Numbered from the stretch's first letter, positions 1 through 9,179 are shown. The stretch is DNA of 64,000 bases from Aminipila butyrica (GCF_010669305.1 NZ_CP048649.1:620001-684000), one strand, 5' to 3'. The notes: generated by a model not told the origin, from the letters alone. Made by a program: numbers and translations.

Positions 1-2
1 TT

Positions 3-2093
3 ATTGCGTTAAATGAATTGATTAAGAATTCATATGATGCAGGAGCAAATAAGGTAGCTGTTACCCTTGATTCGCAAAGTAAAACTCTTACTATTGTTGA
101 TGATGGTTGTGGAATGGATGAGAATTCCATCAATATTCTTTTTCATATCAGCCAAAGCGAGAAAACATATGGTGTAAAAAATCAATATGGCAGATACACA
201 CAAGGCTCTAAAGGTCTTGGCTTTCTGTCTGTTTTTAAATTTGGTAAAGACGTGTGTTGGATTACCAAAAAGGAAAAAGGCTTAAAATTTTGTGCCCAAT
301 ACGACACGCTAATAAACAGCGATAATATATCTTCGTTGGTAATTCCTATTGAGCCTTGTCCAGAAGCTCAAAAAGGAACTAAGATAGTTATTAAATTAGA
401 AGAATATAGTGCTGATTCTTTAATTTCGTATTTGTCAGATTTATCAAACTTGCAAAAAGTTATATATTCTTTTGAAGATAGCAGTTTCGAGATCACTTTA
501 AATGTGAATGGCACATCTTATTCCAGTAAAGATAAGCAGCCATTAATTCAAATATACCCTGAGCGTCAATTGTACTATGTTAAGTATAGTTCACAAGAAC
601 AAAAAATTAAGTATTATCATAATGGCGTATTAATCTTAAGTAAAGATTATCTATTCAATGCCAATGAATATGAAATAGATATTGAAATTGTAATATATCA
701 ATTAAAGTCCCGAGGGAAAAATAACATTATCCCATTGTTTTACAACCCCCAAGGTGATTTGACTCCACTCATTTATATAAACACAAATCTATTTAATAAT
801 TTTAACATTTTTGATCCTAATATTATGAAAAACATTAAGACAAGTGATGTTCTCAACCAAATGATAGGATCTATTCGAATTTTTAGTAGTAGTTCATCAT
901 TGAGTTTCAATTCCGATAGATCTCAATTTTTGCAGAATCCTTTAACAGATGGCATTAAAGAATTTCTCTATAATATTAATAAAACAATCCAGACTTTAGG
1001 TTCACAATATAAAAAATATTTATTAGATTTTGACATTCTTACAACTCTAACTCTTCCTTCGAATCGGCTTAATGATAATAGCTTTTTAAGAAGTATTATC
1101 AAAGACCAGTTTGCCTTTAAGGATAAGGTTGAAATTCATAAGATTGATAAGAAAGTGGTTTATTCTTTCGCTAAGAAAGAATGCTATGCAAATATATATC
1201 AAGTCAATCCTAATGATGAGGCTTCTTCTGCTTCAAGCAAGGGTCAAACACAAGAAGCTGGTGCAACCACGAAAGGTGCAGAAGGTAAGGAAAATTCTGG
1301 AGAAGATAATTCCGTAACTACGGCAAAGATAATTTTGAAACAATTTAATAAAAAAATCGATGTGCCCTCAGGACAAATTAATTTGTATGATGAAATAATA
1401 GGGGCATATGATAGTAAGGGCAATTCTATTTCAAAAAACAGTATTATTGTTAAAGAGGAAAATGCAGAATTGCAAAATGCAATCTTACAGAGTGTCATTA
1501 TTCCTTGCAAAAAAAATATATACTATTCATATACAGATTCGATTACAGGTCTCGTTACAGTTCGAGTGGAATTTGAGTTTGTTGAACCTAAATCACCTGT
1601 TAGGTCATCATCACAAAAGATGCCGTTAATTTACATACCAGCACATCAAGGATATAATATATCTTTTAATGTTTCCTTGGGCAATTTGATTAACCAAATT
1701 AATATGTTGGACGTAGACAAATATACTGAAGTGCTATCTTGTACTTTAAGAGCAACTTTTGAATTAAGTATTGATTCAATCAAAAAATGTTCTAAGTATT
1801 CATCTTTAACGTGGAATAAAGAGTTAAAGGAAAATATAAAGCTTGTAATTTCTTATATAAAAAGCAAAAAAAGTTTCATAGGTGCAGTTGCGACTTCTAC
1901 AAAAGTTGATTTTGATAGTTTGAAAAATATTTTAGAACCATCGGATGTAGATGTTTATGTTCCCAAATTGCATTTAGGTGCTCATAAATCAATGCAGTAC
2001 GTTACTAAAGATGAAATTGTAAAGCTTGGTAAGTTAGCAGGAGTATTTGTAGTTGTTGCTAATGAAATGATAAATAACCCCAATATAAATTAG
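3..2093 (+). CDS. GHKL-family ATPase, MORC/MutL-like, 5' partial
   Basis: The reading frame is open to the window's left edge, so the true start is missing; 696 residues are visible. The first visible residues form the N box of a GHKL ATPase (NELIKNSYDAGA), followed by the G1 box (DDGCGMDE) and a glycine-rich lid motif (GSKGLGFLS near residue 75). This order is that of Hsp90/MutL/MORC-type ATP-binding domains rather than of two-component kinases: I see no dimerisation/phosphoacceptor domain. The rest is a long lysine-, serine- and asparagine-rich region with no motif I recognise. The stop overlaps the methyltransferase start by one base, so the two are probably cotranslated. Prokaryotic MORC-like ATPases are known next to restriction-modification enzymes, which makes a defence role likely but unproven. 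Confidence 0.8.
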   Translation: MALNELIKNSYDAGANKVAVTLDSQSKTLTIVDDGCGMDENSINILFHISQSEKTYGVKNQYGRYTQGSKGLGFLSVFKFGKDVCWITKKEKGLKFCAQYDTLINSDNISSLVIPIEPCPEAQKGTKIVIKLEEYSADSLISYLSDLSNLQKVIYSFEDSSFEITLNVNGTSYSSKDKQPLIQIYPERQLYYVKYSSQEQKIKYYHNGVLILSKDYLFNANEYEIDIEIVIYQLKSRGKNNIIPLFYNPQGDLTPLIYINTNLFNNFNIFDPNIMKNIKTSDVLNQMIGSIRIFSSSSSLSFNSDRSQFLQNPLTDGIKEFLYNINKTIQTLGSQYKKYLLDFDILTTLTLPSNRLNDNSFLRSIIKDQFAFKDKVEIHKIDKKVVYSFAKKECYANIYQVNPNDEASSASSKGQTQEAGATTKGAEGKENSGEDNSVTTAKIILKQFNKKIDVPSGQINLYDEIIGAYDSKGNSISKNSIIVKEENAELQNAILQSVIIPCKKNIYYSYTDSITGLVTVRVEFEFVEPKSPVRSSSQKMPLIYIPAHQGYNISFNVSLGNLINQINMLDVDKYTEVLSCTLRATFELSIDSIKKCSKYSSLTWNKELKENIKLVISYIKSKKSFIGAVATSTKVDFDSLKNILEPSDVDVYVPKLHLGAHKSMQYVTKDEIVKLGKLAGVFVVVANEMINNPNIN

Positions 2094-3319
2094 TGAGTAG
2101 TGAGGCATTTATGATAGAAGATATTTCATTCAAAAATTATAAGAAAAAAAGCGATATTCATGGTACTTCACTATATCCTGCTGTTATGGTGGCGCCTGTA
2201 CAAAAAGCTATACTAAGCAATTTAATATCTCAAGGTGGAATTAAAACTGTATTTGATCCTTTTCATGGATCAGGCACGGCTCTATATGAGTGCGGAGAAA
2301 TTGATATCAATATACATCTCATTGGTTGCGATATTAATCCACTTGCTAATCTTATAACAAAAGTAAAATTACAGGGTATAGATAAAGACTTTGAAAGAGA
2401 TTTTGACCAGTTGAAAAAGTTACTGACGCAAATCAAGCAAGGAGAAACTTACGAATTTACGAATATAAAAAAATGGTTTAAAGAGGATATTATCGAATCA
2501 TTAAGAATACTCCGAACAGCCATTATTCAAATTCAAAAAGATAAAAGTAGATTGTTTTTTTGGTATATTCTTTGTGATATTATTCGTAAATATAGCAACA
2601 CAAGGAGTTCAACCTATAAATTGCACATACGAACAGACGATGCAATTAACAGGATAGAAAATAGTGTTATACCTGACTTTTTAGCTGCAGTAACAAAGTC
2701 ATATCCCAAATTTTATAATACATTTAAAAATTTCACCTTGTTCAAATGTGATATAGTGGACCAAATGAAACAATTTGAAGATAATTGTTTTGATATTACT
2801 ATTACATCCCCTCCTTATGGTGATAATGGAACTACTGTTCCCTACGGACAGTTTTCAATGTTAGCTTTGTTATGGATAGATAACAAAGATTTAGAATTAG
2901 AGGGATGGGAGCTTGAAAATTATTCCATCATAGATTCTAAGAGCATAGGAGGATGTCAGAGTAGCCAAAATTTGAGTGAATACGGCCTGAGTTTGATACA
3001 ACCTTATTTAGATAAAATATGTGAAAGCAAGCATAAAAAGGTAATACGTTTTTTCTCTGATTATTTTAATGTTTTAGAAGAAATTTGTAGAGTTACAAAT
3101 AAATATATAGTACTGACATTAGGAAATCGAACAGTTGATAGAGTGAAAATAAATTTAAACCACATTACAAAATGCTTCTTAGAAAACAATAACTTCTATC
3201 TTGTGGAGGTTTATGAACGAGATATTCCGAATAAAAGGACTCCTAAAAAAACATCCAAGGTTCACAACAAACCTGTGGAGTCTATGAACTCTGAATTTGT
3301 TTCTATATATAGAAAGTGA
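2093..3319 (+). CDS. DNA methyltransferase (N6-adenine or N4-cytosine)
   Basis: This 408-residue protein is a probable SAM-dependent DNA base methyltransferase. Motif I, FDPFHGSGT, lies at residues 54-62 and binds AdoMet. The catalytic motif IV, TSPPYG, lies at residues 238-243. SPPY is used by both N4-cytosine and N6-adenine enzymes, so the modified base is uncertain. About 175 residues separate the two motifs and may hold target recognition. The GTG start overlaps the ATPase stop; an ATG at 2111, preceded by GTGAGG, is an alternative that gives 402 residues. No endonuclease gene follows before the terminator at 3368, so any nuclease must lie upstream of the window or be absent. Confidence 0.85.
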   Translation: MSSEAFMIEDISFKNYKKKSDIHGTSLYPAVMVAPVQKAILSNLISQGGIKTVFDPFHGSGTALYECGEIDINIHLIGCDINPLANLITKVKLQGIDKDFERDFDQLKKLLTQIKQGETYEFTNIKKWFKEDIIESLRILRTAIIQIQKDKSRLFFWYILCDIIRKYSNTRSSTYKLHIRTDDAINRIENSVIPDFLAAVTKSYPKFYNTFKNFTLFKCDIVDQMKQFEDNCFDITITSPPYGDNGTTVPYGQFSMLALLWIDNKDLELEGWELENYSIIDSKSIGGCQSSQNLSEYGLSLIQPYLDKICESKHKKVIRFFSDYFNVLEEICRVTNKYIVLTLGNRTVDRVKINLNHITKCFLENNNFYLVEVYERDIPNKRTPKKTSKVHNKPVESMNSEFVSIYRK

Positions 3320-3367
3320 TTTTTGTGCATTAATGGTTTGCATCTATTTTGACCTAATGATACAGAA

Positions 3368-3403
3368 AAAGAACCGCTATTTTTAGCGGTTCTTTGTTTT
3401 TTT
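3368..3403 (+). terminator. Rho-independent terminator after the methyltransferase
   Basis: A perfect 12-bp stem (AAAGAACCGCTA / TAGCGGTTCTTT) with a TTTT loop is followed by a run of seven T. It closes the ATPase-methyltransferase operon. Confidence 0.9.
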
Positions 3404-3517
3404 GCGTTAAATTTTAAACGTGCCGTCATTGCCGACGAAATACTCCTTTACTTTTCTATCTGTGCTGATTCGAAGCACTTATTTTCAACATCTATAATTA
3501 TCCAAAGAATATCTATA

Positions 3518-3688
3518 ATGCTATTATTCGCAGATGAACATTTTAAATTCCTTATTTGCCTCACGGAGAACGGTGAACATGTAATAGAAACAAATTCAGG
3601 CGAAGGATTTCTAGCAGTAAATTCGGATACGTTTATTGCAGACACAAGGAATTGGATAAAAATTGACGAAGGCAACAGGCTGCTATAG
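3518..3688 (+). pseudogene. Short C-terminal scrap of a phage-tail-like protein
   Basis: An open frame of 56 codons starts at an ATG without a convincing ribosome binding site; the frame is open further upstream with meaningless sequence. The end reads FIADTRNWIKIDEGNRLL. That resembles the conserved tail segment (..W.xIDEG.GD..) seen at the C terminus of many Firmicutes prophage tail proteins, but it stops early. I read it as a decayed remnant of a prophage or tailocin gene. Similarity is judged from memory only; it could also be a chance frame. Confidence 0.35.
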
Positions 3689-3780
3689 TAAAAATGATGT
3701 AGGCCTTCCGGCCCCTGTATTTCAAAGATAACCCTTTATTATATAATAGTAAATTATGGAAAAATAGAATTGAAATAAAT

Positions 3781-3809
3781 GTGGAAACATGAAACAATAT
3801 TGTTAAAAT
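3781..3809 (+). promoter_or_regulatory. Probable promoter of the first Kelch gene
   Basis: A -10 TAAAAT (3804-3809) sits in a segment that closely matches the corresponding leader of the paralogue at 50517 (..TGAAAcAATATTGtTAAAAT..). The -35 (GTGGAA) is poorer than the TTGAAA of the paralogue. Conservation between the two copies is the main support. Confidence 0.4.
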
Positions 3810-3835
3810 ATACAACAAAGAAAGAAGGAAACAAT

Positions 3836-5230
3836 ATGAAACGATTTATAGCAATTTTAATGACATTGTGCATGGTACTAGGCGTGTCGAGTGTGAGTGC
3901 GTGGGCAGCAGAAACAGAAGGGTGGCAGACTAAGATGATGATGCCCACGTCCCCAGGATCCTTTGGAACGTGCGTAATCGGAGATCGTATATTTGTCGTG
4001 GGCGGATATAAGAGTAACTTAGTTACAATTTATAATACGAAAACTGATACGTGGAAAATGGGAACACCTATGCTTAAAACCCCATATAAAGTAGAAACCG
4101 TTGCTATAGGTAATAATATATATGCCATGTGTAATGGTGATGTTAATGGTGATGTTTCTAAGACGTATATGCAAATTTATGATTCACAGGCAGACACATG
4201 GACAGTAAAAGAAGATATACCAGGGTTTTCAGATCGGCTAACGGTCGTAGCTAATGGAGAAAAACTATATGTAACAGACTATGACGCCGGAAAAAGTATA
4301 ATGAGCATGCAGACATATGATACTTTATCAGAAACTTGGACAAGTAGTAAGGCCTTAGCCGCGTTACATTGTTATTCTTTTGGGATGTGTGTGCAAGGGG
4401 ATAACGTTTATATAGTTGGTGGTTATGGCAAAGATGGTTCAAGTAGCAAAGATACCAATACTTTGCAAGTATATAATGTGACGTCAGATACATGGAAATC
4501 CTTAAAAAAAATGCCAACACCTAGGCGGAATTTGACTGCCGTAGCGGTAGATAATAAAATTTACGCCATAGGAGGGGAGAATACAAAAGGAACTAATGTA
4601 GTGGAGATTTATGACATCGAACAAGATAGCTGGAGCACTGGAATACCAATGAATACAGTGAGATATTCCTTTGCGGCAGAAATAGTCAATGGGAAGATTT
4701 ATGCAATAGGAGGAACTGGAACCTCTGGACGCTTAAATTCAATAGAAGCTCTTCAAGTAGGGAACTCAGCAAATGAAACATTTAGCAAATTATCGGTATT
4801 GTTAAATACTGGAGAAATCGTCCAACTCAGCACGTCCTTTGATTTAGCCAACAACCAGAACTTCACCTGGACTTCTATCAATGAAGCAGTAGCTACAGTA
4901 GACAGTAATGGTAAGGTAACTGCTGTTAGTGCTGGCGATACGGATATTTATGCGGAAAACTCAGACGGCACTTTTAAGGAGTATATCCCTGTGAAAGTAG
5001 TAGAAGGCATTGCAGATGAATTACGATTGGCGGTTCATCTAAAAGCAGGAGAGAAGGCAAAGCTATATCTGACCGATGATCCTAGCCAAGCGACCTGGAG
5101 TTCTCTGGACGAAAGCATTGCGACAGTATCTGCTGATGGACAGGTTACAGGTGTAAAGAAAGGTCTAGCTATCGTTAAAGCGGAGCTAGAGGGAGAGACC
5201 TATCAAATCTATGTACGCGTAAACGGATAG
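3836..5230 (+). CDS. Secreted Kelch-repeat protein with C-terminal Big_2 domains
   Basis: 464 residues. I chose ATG 3836 because AAGAAGGAA lies just upstream and a clean signal peptide follows (MKRFIAILMTLC...AWAAE, cleavage near residue 25). The middle (about residues 28-310) carries repeated units of roughly 48 residues ending in motifs such as KIYAIGG and VEIYD....W, typical of a Kelch beta-propeller. Two bacterial Ig-like (Big_2) units follow, with W.S.nE..ATVd..GkVTaV signatures near residues 340-385 and 420-462. There is no sortase motif or SLH domain, so it is probably secreted or loosely wall-bound. It is a paralogue of 50517-51920, with a similar leader and tail. Ligand unknown. Confidence 0.8.
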   Translation: MKRFIAILMTLCMVLGVSSVSAWAAETEGWQTKMMMPTSPGSFGTCVIGDRIFVVGGYKSNLVTIYNTKTDTWKMGTPMLKTPYKVETVAIGNNIYAMCNGDVNGDVSKTYMQIYDSQADTWTVKEDIPGFSDRLTVVANGEKLYVTDYDAGKSIMSMQTYDTLSETWTSSKALAALHCYSFGMCVQGDNVYIVGGYGKDGSSSKDTNTLQVYNVTSDTWKSLKKMPTPRRNLTAVAVDNKIYAIGGENTKGTNVVEIYDIEQDSWSTGIPMNTVRYSFAAEIVNGKIYAIGGTGTSGRLNSIEALQVGNSANETFSKLSVLLNTGEIVQLSTSFDLANNQNFTWTSINEAVATVDSNGKVTAVSAGDTDIYAENSDGTFKEYIPVKVVEGIADELRLAVHLKAGEKAKLYLTDDPSQATWSSLDESIATVSADGQVTGVKKGLAIVKAELEGETYQIYVRVNG

Positions 5231-5246
5231 TTTATCGAAAATTTAG

Positions 5247-5280
5247 AGCCACGGAGCAATCCGTGGTTTTCTTGTATTTT
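5247..5280 (+). terminator. Terminator after the first Kelch gene
   Basis: Stem CCACGGA/TCCGTGG with a GCAA loop, extended by weaker pairs, followed by a T-rich tract (TTTTCTTGTATTTT). Confidence 0.75.
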
Positions 5281-5330
5281 GCATTATGAATTGAAGGTAA
5301 TCAAATAAAATAAACCTTTCCAAAGAACTG

Positions 5331-5558
5331 CTAACTATCTATATTGGTTAGTAGTATTTTAGTTATACAAACTAAAACAGCAGGAGTATAAATCAATAAT
5401 ACGTGTGATTGCCGAGCACGATAGAATGAAGGGCATAACAACAATTGCGTATAACAAAATAACGCATTTATACCGCTTACTAAGGATGCCATAAGGGCGC
5501 AGAAAACGAAATTTTTAATCAGGAAATTCCTATTCATAGGCCTTTCCCTATTTGACAC
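5331..5558 (-). CDS. Possible small membrane protein (weak)
   Basis: A 75-codon minus-strand frame in the otherwise empty 5281-5560 region. An inner ATG at 5537 has GGGAAAGG close upstream. The product would have two hydrophobic stretches (about residues 14-38 and 53-70). I recognise no family and the codon use gives no strong support. It could be a real small membrane protein, a gene scrap or a chance frame. Nothing else is visible in this stretch. Confidence 0.2.
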   Translation of the reverse strand: MSNRERPMNRNFLIKNFVFCALMASLVSGINALFCYTQLLLCPSFYRARQSHVLLIYTPAVLVCITKILLTNIDS

Positions 5559-5616
5559 AAAATAAACAAAATATATTTATAAATTTACACAAATTATAAC
5601 TGGACAAATAGATTTC

Positions 5617-5647
5617 TTGCATGTACAATATGACCAACCACATGCAA
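5617..5647. promoter_or_regulatory. Inverted repeat upstream of the chemoreceptor gene
   Basis: TTGCATGT (5617-5624) and ACATGCAA (5640-5647) form a perfect 8-bp inverted repeat with a 15-bp spacer, about 50 bp before the start codon. The geometry suits either a dimeric regulator site or a leader hairpin. No T tract follows, so it is not a terminator. Confidence 0.4.
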
Positions 5648-5696
5648 CTAGGTGAAATATTCTGAAAATTGCAAAACGGTGAGAGGAGTGGAATTT

Positions 5697-7712
5697 ATGA
5701 ACGTATTGAAGAAAAGTATATTGCTAAAGTTTTTGTTTGGAATCATTCTACCCGTTATGATTTGTCTATGTATTTTGCTAGTGAGCATTTTTGTCCTGGT
5801 AAAGGATAACGTGGAATCCTCCACGGCAGAGACCCTTACCGCAAACTCGAAGCAAGCTTCGTATCAGGTGGAAGGCTTTTTCACCGAGTATATGATGATT
5901 ACGGAGACCCTGGCCACCAATCCGGAGGTGCAAGCGCTTTTTTCTGAGGCCAACAAAGAAGTGAGCATTTCTGCTGTGACAACTTTTCCAGTAGTAAAGA
6001 CCAACTTGGTAGAGTCGCAGGAGCTGGACCCTGAAACCATTTTATCCGTCTGGATTGCAGATGTAGATGCCAGCCAGCTGTTTCAGCACGATGGCTGGGA
6101 ATCTGGGCCGGACTGGGATATTACAACCAGGCCTTGGTACGTAACCATGGAGGCGGAGGATGCTACTATTCTTTCTGCCCCGTATATTGATTCTGTTACC
6201 GGTAAACTAGTGGTGACAGCAGCCACCCCTGTATATGACAGCCGAACCGGGGTATTGCTCGGTGCTGTGGGCTTGGATATTGCCTTGGACCAACTGAATC
6301 AAATTATGGCTTCCTACACCCTCGGCGACACGGGATTTTTTCTCTTCCTAGCAGGAGATGGTTCTGTTATTTATGACAAGAATCAGGACAACATCATGAA
6401 GAATGTGTCCGAAATCGGGCTTTCTGCTCCGCTGCTGAAGGCCTTTGAAGACAAGAAAGAAGATTACTTTGCTTATGAAAAGGACGGAATGCCAGCCTAT
6501 GGTTATTATAGCCTGATTGGTGACACCGGGTGGAGTGTTCTCTCCTCCCTGCCAGAAGCTGAGTTTTATGAAAGCTATAATAGTTTGATGAAGGTTAGCA
6601 TCGGTATCTTCCTAGGAGCATTGATTATTTTAGGTGCAGTTATCACGATGATCAGTCGGGGCATCGTTAAGCCGTTGAAAAAGCTGGCAGTCAATGCCCA
6701 CGAGATTGCAGCGGGCAATCTGAGCGTAGAGGTGGATACCCGGGCTGTGGATGAAACCGGGCAGGTTGCAGAAGGCTTAGCCAATACGGTAATCCGTTTA
6801 CAGGAATATATCAAGTATATAGATGAAATTTCCGCAGTTTTAGATGAGATTGCTTCTGGGAATTTAGTCTTTGAACTAAAGCACAACTATGTAGGCGAAT
6901 TTGCGAAGATTAAAACAGCTTTGGAGAATATTCAGGGCACCTTTAGCCACACTTTTTCTGAGATTGCCAGCGCAGCAGGTCAGGTTGCCTCCGGATCCGA
7001 GCAGTTGGCCCAGGGAGCACAGCTGTTGTCTCAAGGATCCATGGAACAGGCCAGTTCTGTGGAAGAATTGTCGGCAACCATCCTAGAAGTTTCAGAAGGA
7101 ATTAAAGGTAGCGCCCGCAATGCGGATCAGGCCCGAGACATTACGGTGGCTTCAGAGGAAGAGGTGGAGCACGGCAATCAGCAGATGCGAGAGATGATTG
7201 GCGCCATGGAGGAAATTAAGGATGCCTCCCGGCAGATTAGTAATATTATCAAGGCTATTGATGACATCGCCTTCCAGACTAACATTTTGGCGCTGAATGC
7301 AGCGGTAGAAGCCGCTAGAGCAGGGGAAGCAGGAAAGGGCTTTGCGGTGGTAGCTGACGAAGTGCGAAATCTGGCTGGAAAGAGTGGTGAGGCCGCCAAG
7401 GATACGACAGACCTCATCGAAACCGCCATTCGGGCCGTGGAAAACGGCAATCGAATCGTAGCCGAGACAGCGGTTTCTTTGGAGAAAATTGTAGCTAACA
7501 CAAAGCAGTCGGGCAAAATGGTGGGAGACATCTCTACAGCCAACAATCAGCAGGCTAATGCGATGCACCAAGTGACCGAAGGCGTAGAGCAGATTTCCAC
7601 CGTTGTTCAGACCAATTCGGCTACCGCAGAGGAGACCGCCGCGGCCAGCGAAGAGTTGTCCAGTCAGGCCAATCTGCTGAAAGAGCTAATCAGCCAGTTT
7701 AAGTTGCAATAG
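5697..7712 (+). CDS. Methyl-accepting chemotaxis protein (dCache-type receptor)
   Basis: 671 residues from ATG 5697, chosen because GAGAGGAG precedes it and the first transmembrane helix follows at once (about residues 10-35). A periplasmic-type double Cache sensor (about 40-295) contains the LSVWIADVD and W...W.....PYID features of dCache_1. A second membrane helix (about 300-324) and a HAMP domain lead into a cytoplasmic signalling coiled coil. The hairpin tip, DIAFQTNILALNAAVEAARA near residue 522, is the conserved CheA/CheW contact. Cache receptors often sense amino acids or carboxylates; the ligand here is unknown. It would signal to the CheA encoded at 56282-58918. Confidence 0.95.
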   Translation: MNVLKKSILLKFLFGIILPVMICLCILLVSIFVLVKDNVESSTAETLTANSKQASYQVEGFFTEYMMITETLATNPEVQALFSEANKEVSISAVTTFPVVKTNLVESQELDPETILSVWIADVDASQLFQHDGWESGPDWDITTRPWYVTMEAEDATILSAPYIDSVTGKLVVTAATPVYDSRTGVLLGAVGLDIALDQLNQIMASYTLGDTGFFLFLAGDGSVIYDKNQDNIMKNVSEIGLSAPLLKAFEDKKEDYFAYEKDGMPAYGYYSLIGDTGWSVLSSLPEAEFYESYNSLMKVSIGIFLGALIILGAVITMISRGIVKPLKKLAVNAHEIAAGNLSVEVDTRAVDETGQVAEGLANTVIRLQEYIKYIDEISAVLDEIASGNLVFELKHNYVGEFAKIKTALENIQGTFSHTFSEIASAAGQVASGSEQLAQGAQLLSQGSMEQASSVEELSATILEVSEGIKGSARNADQARDITVASEEEVEHGNQQMREMIGAMEEIKDASRQISNIIKAIDDIAFQTNILALNAAVEAARAGEAGKGFAVVADEVRNLAGKSGEAAKDTTDLIETAIRAVENGNRIVAETAVSLEKIVANTKQSGKMVGDISTANNQQANAMHQVTEGVEQISTVVQTNSATAEETAAASEELSSQANLLKELISQFKLQ

Positions 7713-7745
7713 GTTTGTTCAGAATAAGAACGCAGTAGAAGAGAA

Positions 7746-7789
7746 ATAGTCCGTCACCCCTTAACGGGGCGGCGGACTATTATTTTTTC
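7746..7789 (+). terminator. Terminator after the chemoreceptor gene
   Basis: A long stem, ATAGTCCG...CGGACTAT enclosing CCCC/GGGG around a TTAA loop, is followed by TATTTTTTCTT. Confidence 0.9.
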
Positions 7790-7900
7790 TTAGGGACAAG
7801 GAGGAAAGAAGTCGCCAAACAGGTAGAAAGGGACTTTTCAGTGTCAAACAACGCGTTGCTTTCATATACTGTAGGAGAAATAATAAGAGGAGGGCGAGGT

Positions 7901-8476
7901 ATGCGATTGATTGGGAAACTGCAAGGAAGCTGCATTCCTACCAGCCAGCTGAATTTCATCTTTCAGTCCAGAACGGCTTGGCGGGATATGTCCACCTGGA
8001 TTCGGGCTTATTTGGCCAGCAAGCATGGCGGGCTGGGAGACACGGAGACTATTCGCAATAAATTGAAAGAGCTCACGCACAAGTATGTGGGAACTTTTAG
8101 CATGATATTCGGCGAGCATGTGGCCGAGCAGTACATATTGATGTTGACAGAATACATGGATCTTTTCGATAAGTTGATAGATGCGCAAATTCAGGAAGAT
8201 CAGGCAGCCATAGAAGAATACACCCGACTGCTGTACGCAAACACGGATCAGCGGGCAGCTATGTTTGCTTCCTTAAATCCTTATTGGTCGGAATCGGAAT
8301 GGAAAAACCTTTTATACCAGTTCAATCAGAAGACTATTGACCAGTCCACCACTTTTCATAATAAGGAATTTAGGCAAAATGTAGAAATTTTTGATTCCAT
8401 TCTCAATTTGACTTCGCTTATAGGCGACTATTTTTCCAGCGGAATGCTGAGCTACCTGACTTATTCTGGGCGATGA
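7901..8476 (+). CDS. Uncharacterised Firmicutes protein (family often mislabelled acetylglutamate kinase)
   Basis: 191 residues from ATG 7901, which follows AGGAGG at good spacing. It is soluble and mostly helical by composition. The pattern matches, from memory, a common Firmicutes family with W.....W.R near residues 25-35, an NPYWSESEW motif near residue 125 and a C-terminal helix bearing D.......L. Members are often mislabelled as acetylglutamate kinase but lack the amino-acid-kinase glycine loops, and none is visible here either. Function unknown. It stands alone between two terminators. Confidence 0.6.
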   Translation: MRLIGKLQGSCIPTSQLNFIFQSRTAWRDMSTWIRAYLASKHGGLGDTETIRNKLKELTHKYVGTFSMIFGEHVAEQYILMLTEYMDLFDKLIDAQIQEDQAAIEEYTRLLYANTDQRAAMFASLNPYWSESEWKNLLYQFNQKTIDQSTTFHNKEFRQNVEIFDSILNLTSLIGDYFSSGMLSYLTYSGR

Positions 8477-8496
8477 TAAAGATTTTGCAGACAGAA

Positions 8497-8534
8497 AAAA
8501 ACTCCAGTTGAGACGTTCGCTGGAGTTTTTAAGG
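8497..8534. terminator. Terminator, probably bidirectional
   Basis: AAAAACTCCAG / CTGGAGTTTTT form a perfect 11-bp stem around a 12-nt loop. The A-run and T-run on either side let it serve both the plus-strand gene ending at 8476 and the minus-strand lipoprotein gene ending at 8565. Confidence 0.8.
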
Positions 8535-8564
8535 GTGCATATGTAATGGATTAAAAGTTCACCG

Positions 8565-9179
8565 CTAATTCGATTCATTAGCTAGACTGTCTTCCGGCTC
8601 GGACAACGTACCGAAGCTTTGATCAAAAGTTTCTTCTCTTAGGTCTAGCAGGCCATCTGTCTTGTCGTAGACTAAGGAGGCAGAGCCATTTAGATTAGGC
8701 ACGAGCCATACCAGAGATAGATTCTCTAGGCTGCCCAGTTTACCATCAGCAGCCCCAGCAATACTGCTGGAATAGGTTTGCAGGAACTGACGGCTATCTG
8801 CGGGACTATAGGTGTCCTTCCAAGTAAGAATAGCGTAGACCTTATAGCCGCCTTCAGCAGCGAGGTCTGCATCCATTACCGTCAGTGAGTCAATTTGTAT
8901 GCTGCTGGAAACAGAAAGAATCACGCTCTTCATGGTATCTTCGATATTGCGGATATCTGTTGGATTGCTGGTCAAGCTGTTGTCATAGCGGGTCTTTAAA
9001 CCAGTGGTACTGCTGTCAGGGCTGCTTCCAGCGGAACTGGTATCGGCCGCTGCCGCCTCAGAGGATGTTTGCTGGCTCATGCTGTCCCCACTTGCTTGGA
9101 TGTCCTCCTCTTTTTTTCCACAGGCGGTCATAGTCAGGAGTAAAGTAATCAAAAGGATGGATAATGCAATTTTTTTCAT
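8565..9179 (-). CDS. Lipoprotein of unknown function
   Basis: 204 residues from the ATG at 9179, chosen because AAGGAG lies just upstream and the signal peptide starts there (MKKIALSILLITLLLTMTACG). The lipobox is MTAC, so Cys20 would be lipidated and the protein anchored outside the membrane. A low-complexity Ser/Ala/Thr-rich linker (about residues 25-60) leads to a globular domain that I do not recognise. The gene lies 10 bp downstream of the PilZ gene and is probably cotranscribed with it. Confidence 0.75.
   Translation of the reverse strand: MKKIALSILLITLLLTMTACGKKEEDIQASGDSMSQQTSSEAAAADTSSAGSSPDSSTTGLKTRYDNSLTSNPTDIRNIEDTMKSVILSVSSSIQIDSLTVMDADLAAEGGYKVYAILTWKDTYSPADSRQFLQTYSSSIAGAADGKLGSLENLSLVWLVPNLNGSASLVYDKTDGLLDLREETFDQSFGTLSEPEDSLANESN

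Noticed and set aside
3448..3675. 75-codon minus-strand frame
   Set aside because: It is antisense to the phage-tail-like scrap, has no ribosome site, and the plus-strand reading gives the more protein-like sequence.
7152..7571. 139-codon minus-strand frame inside the chemoreceptor gene
   Set aside because: It is a shadow of the highly conserved signalling domain on the other strand.
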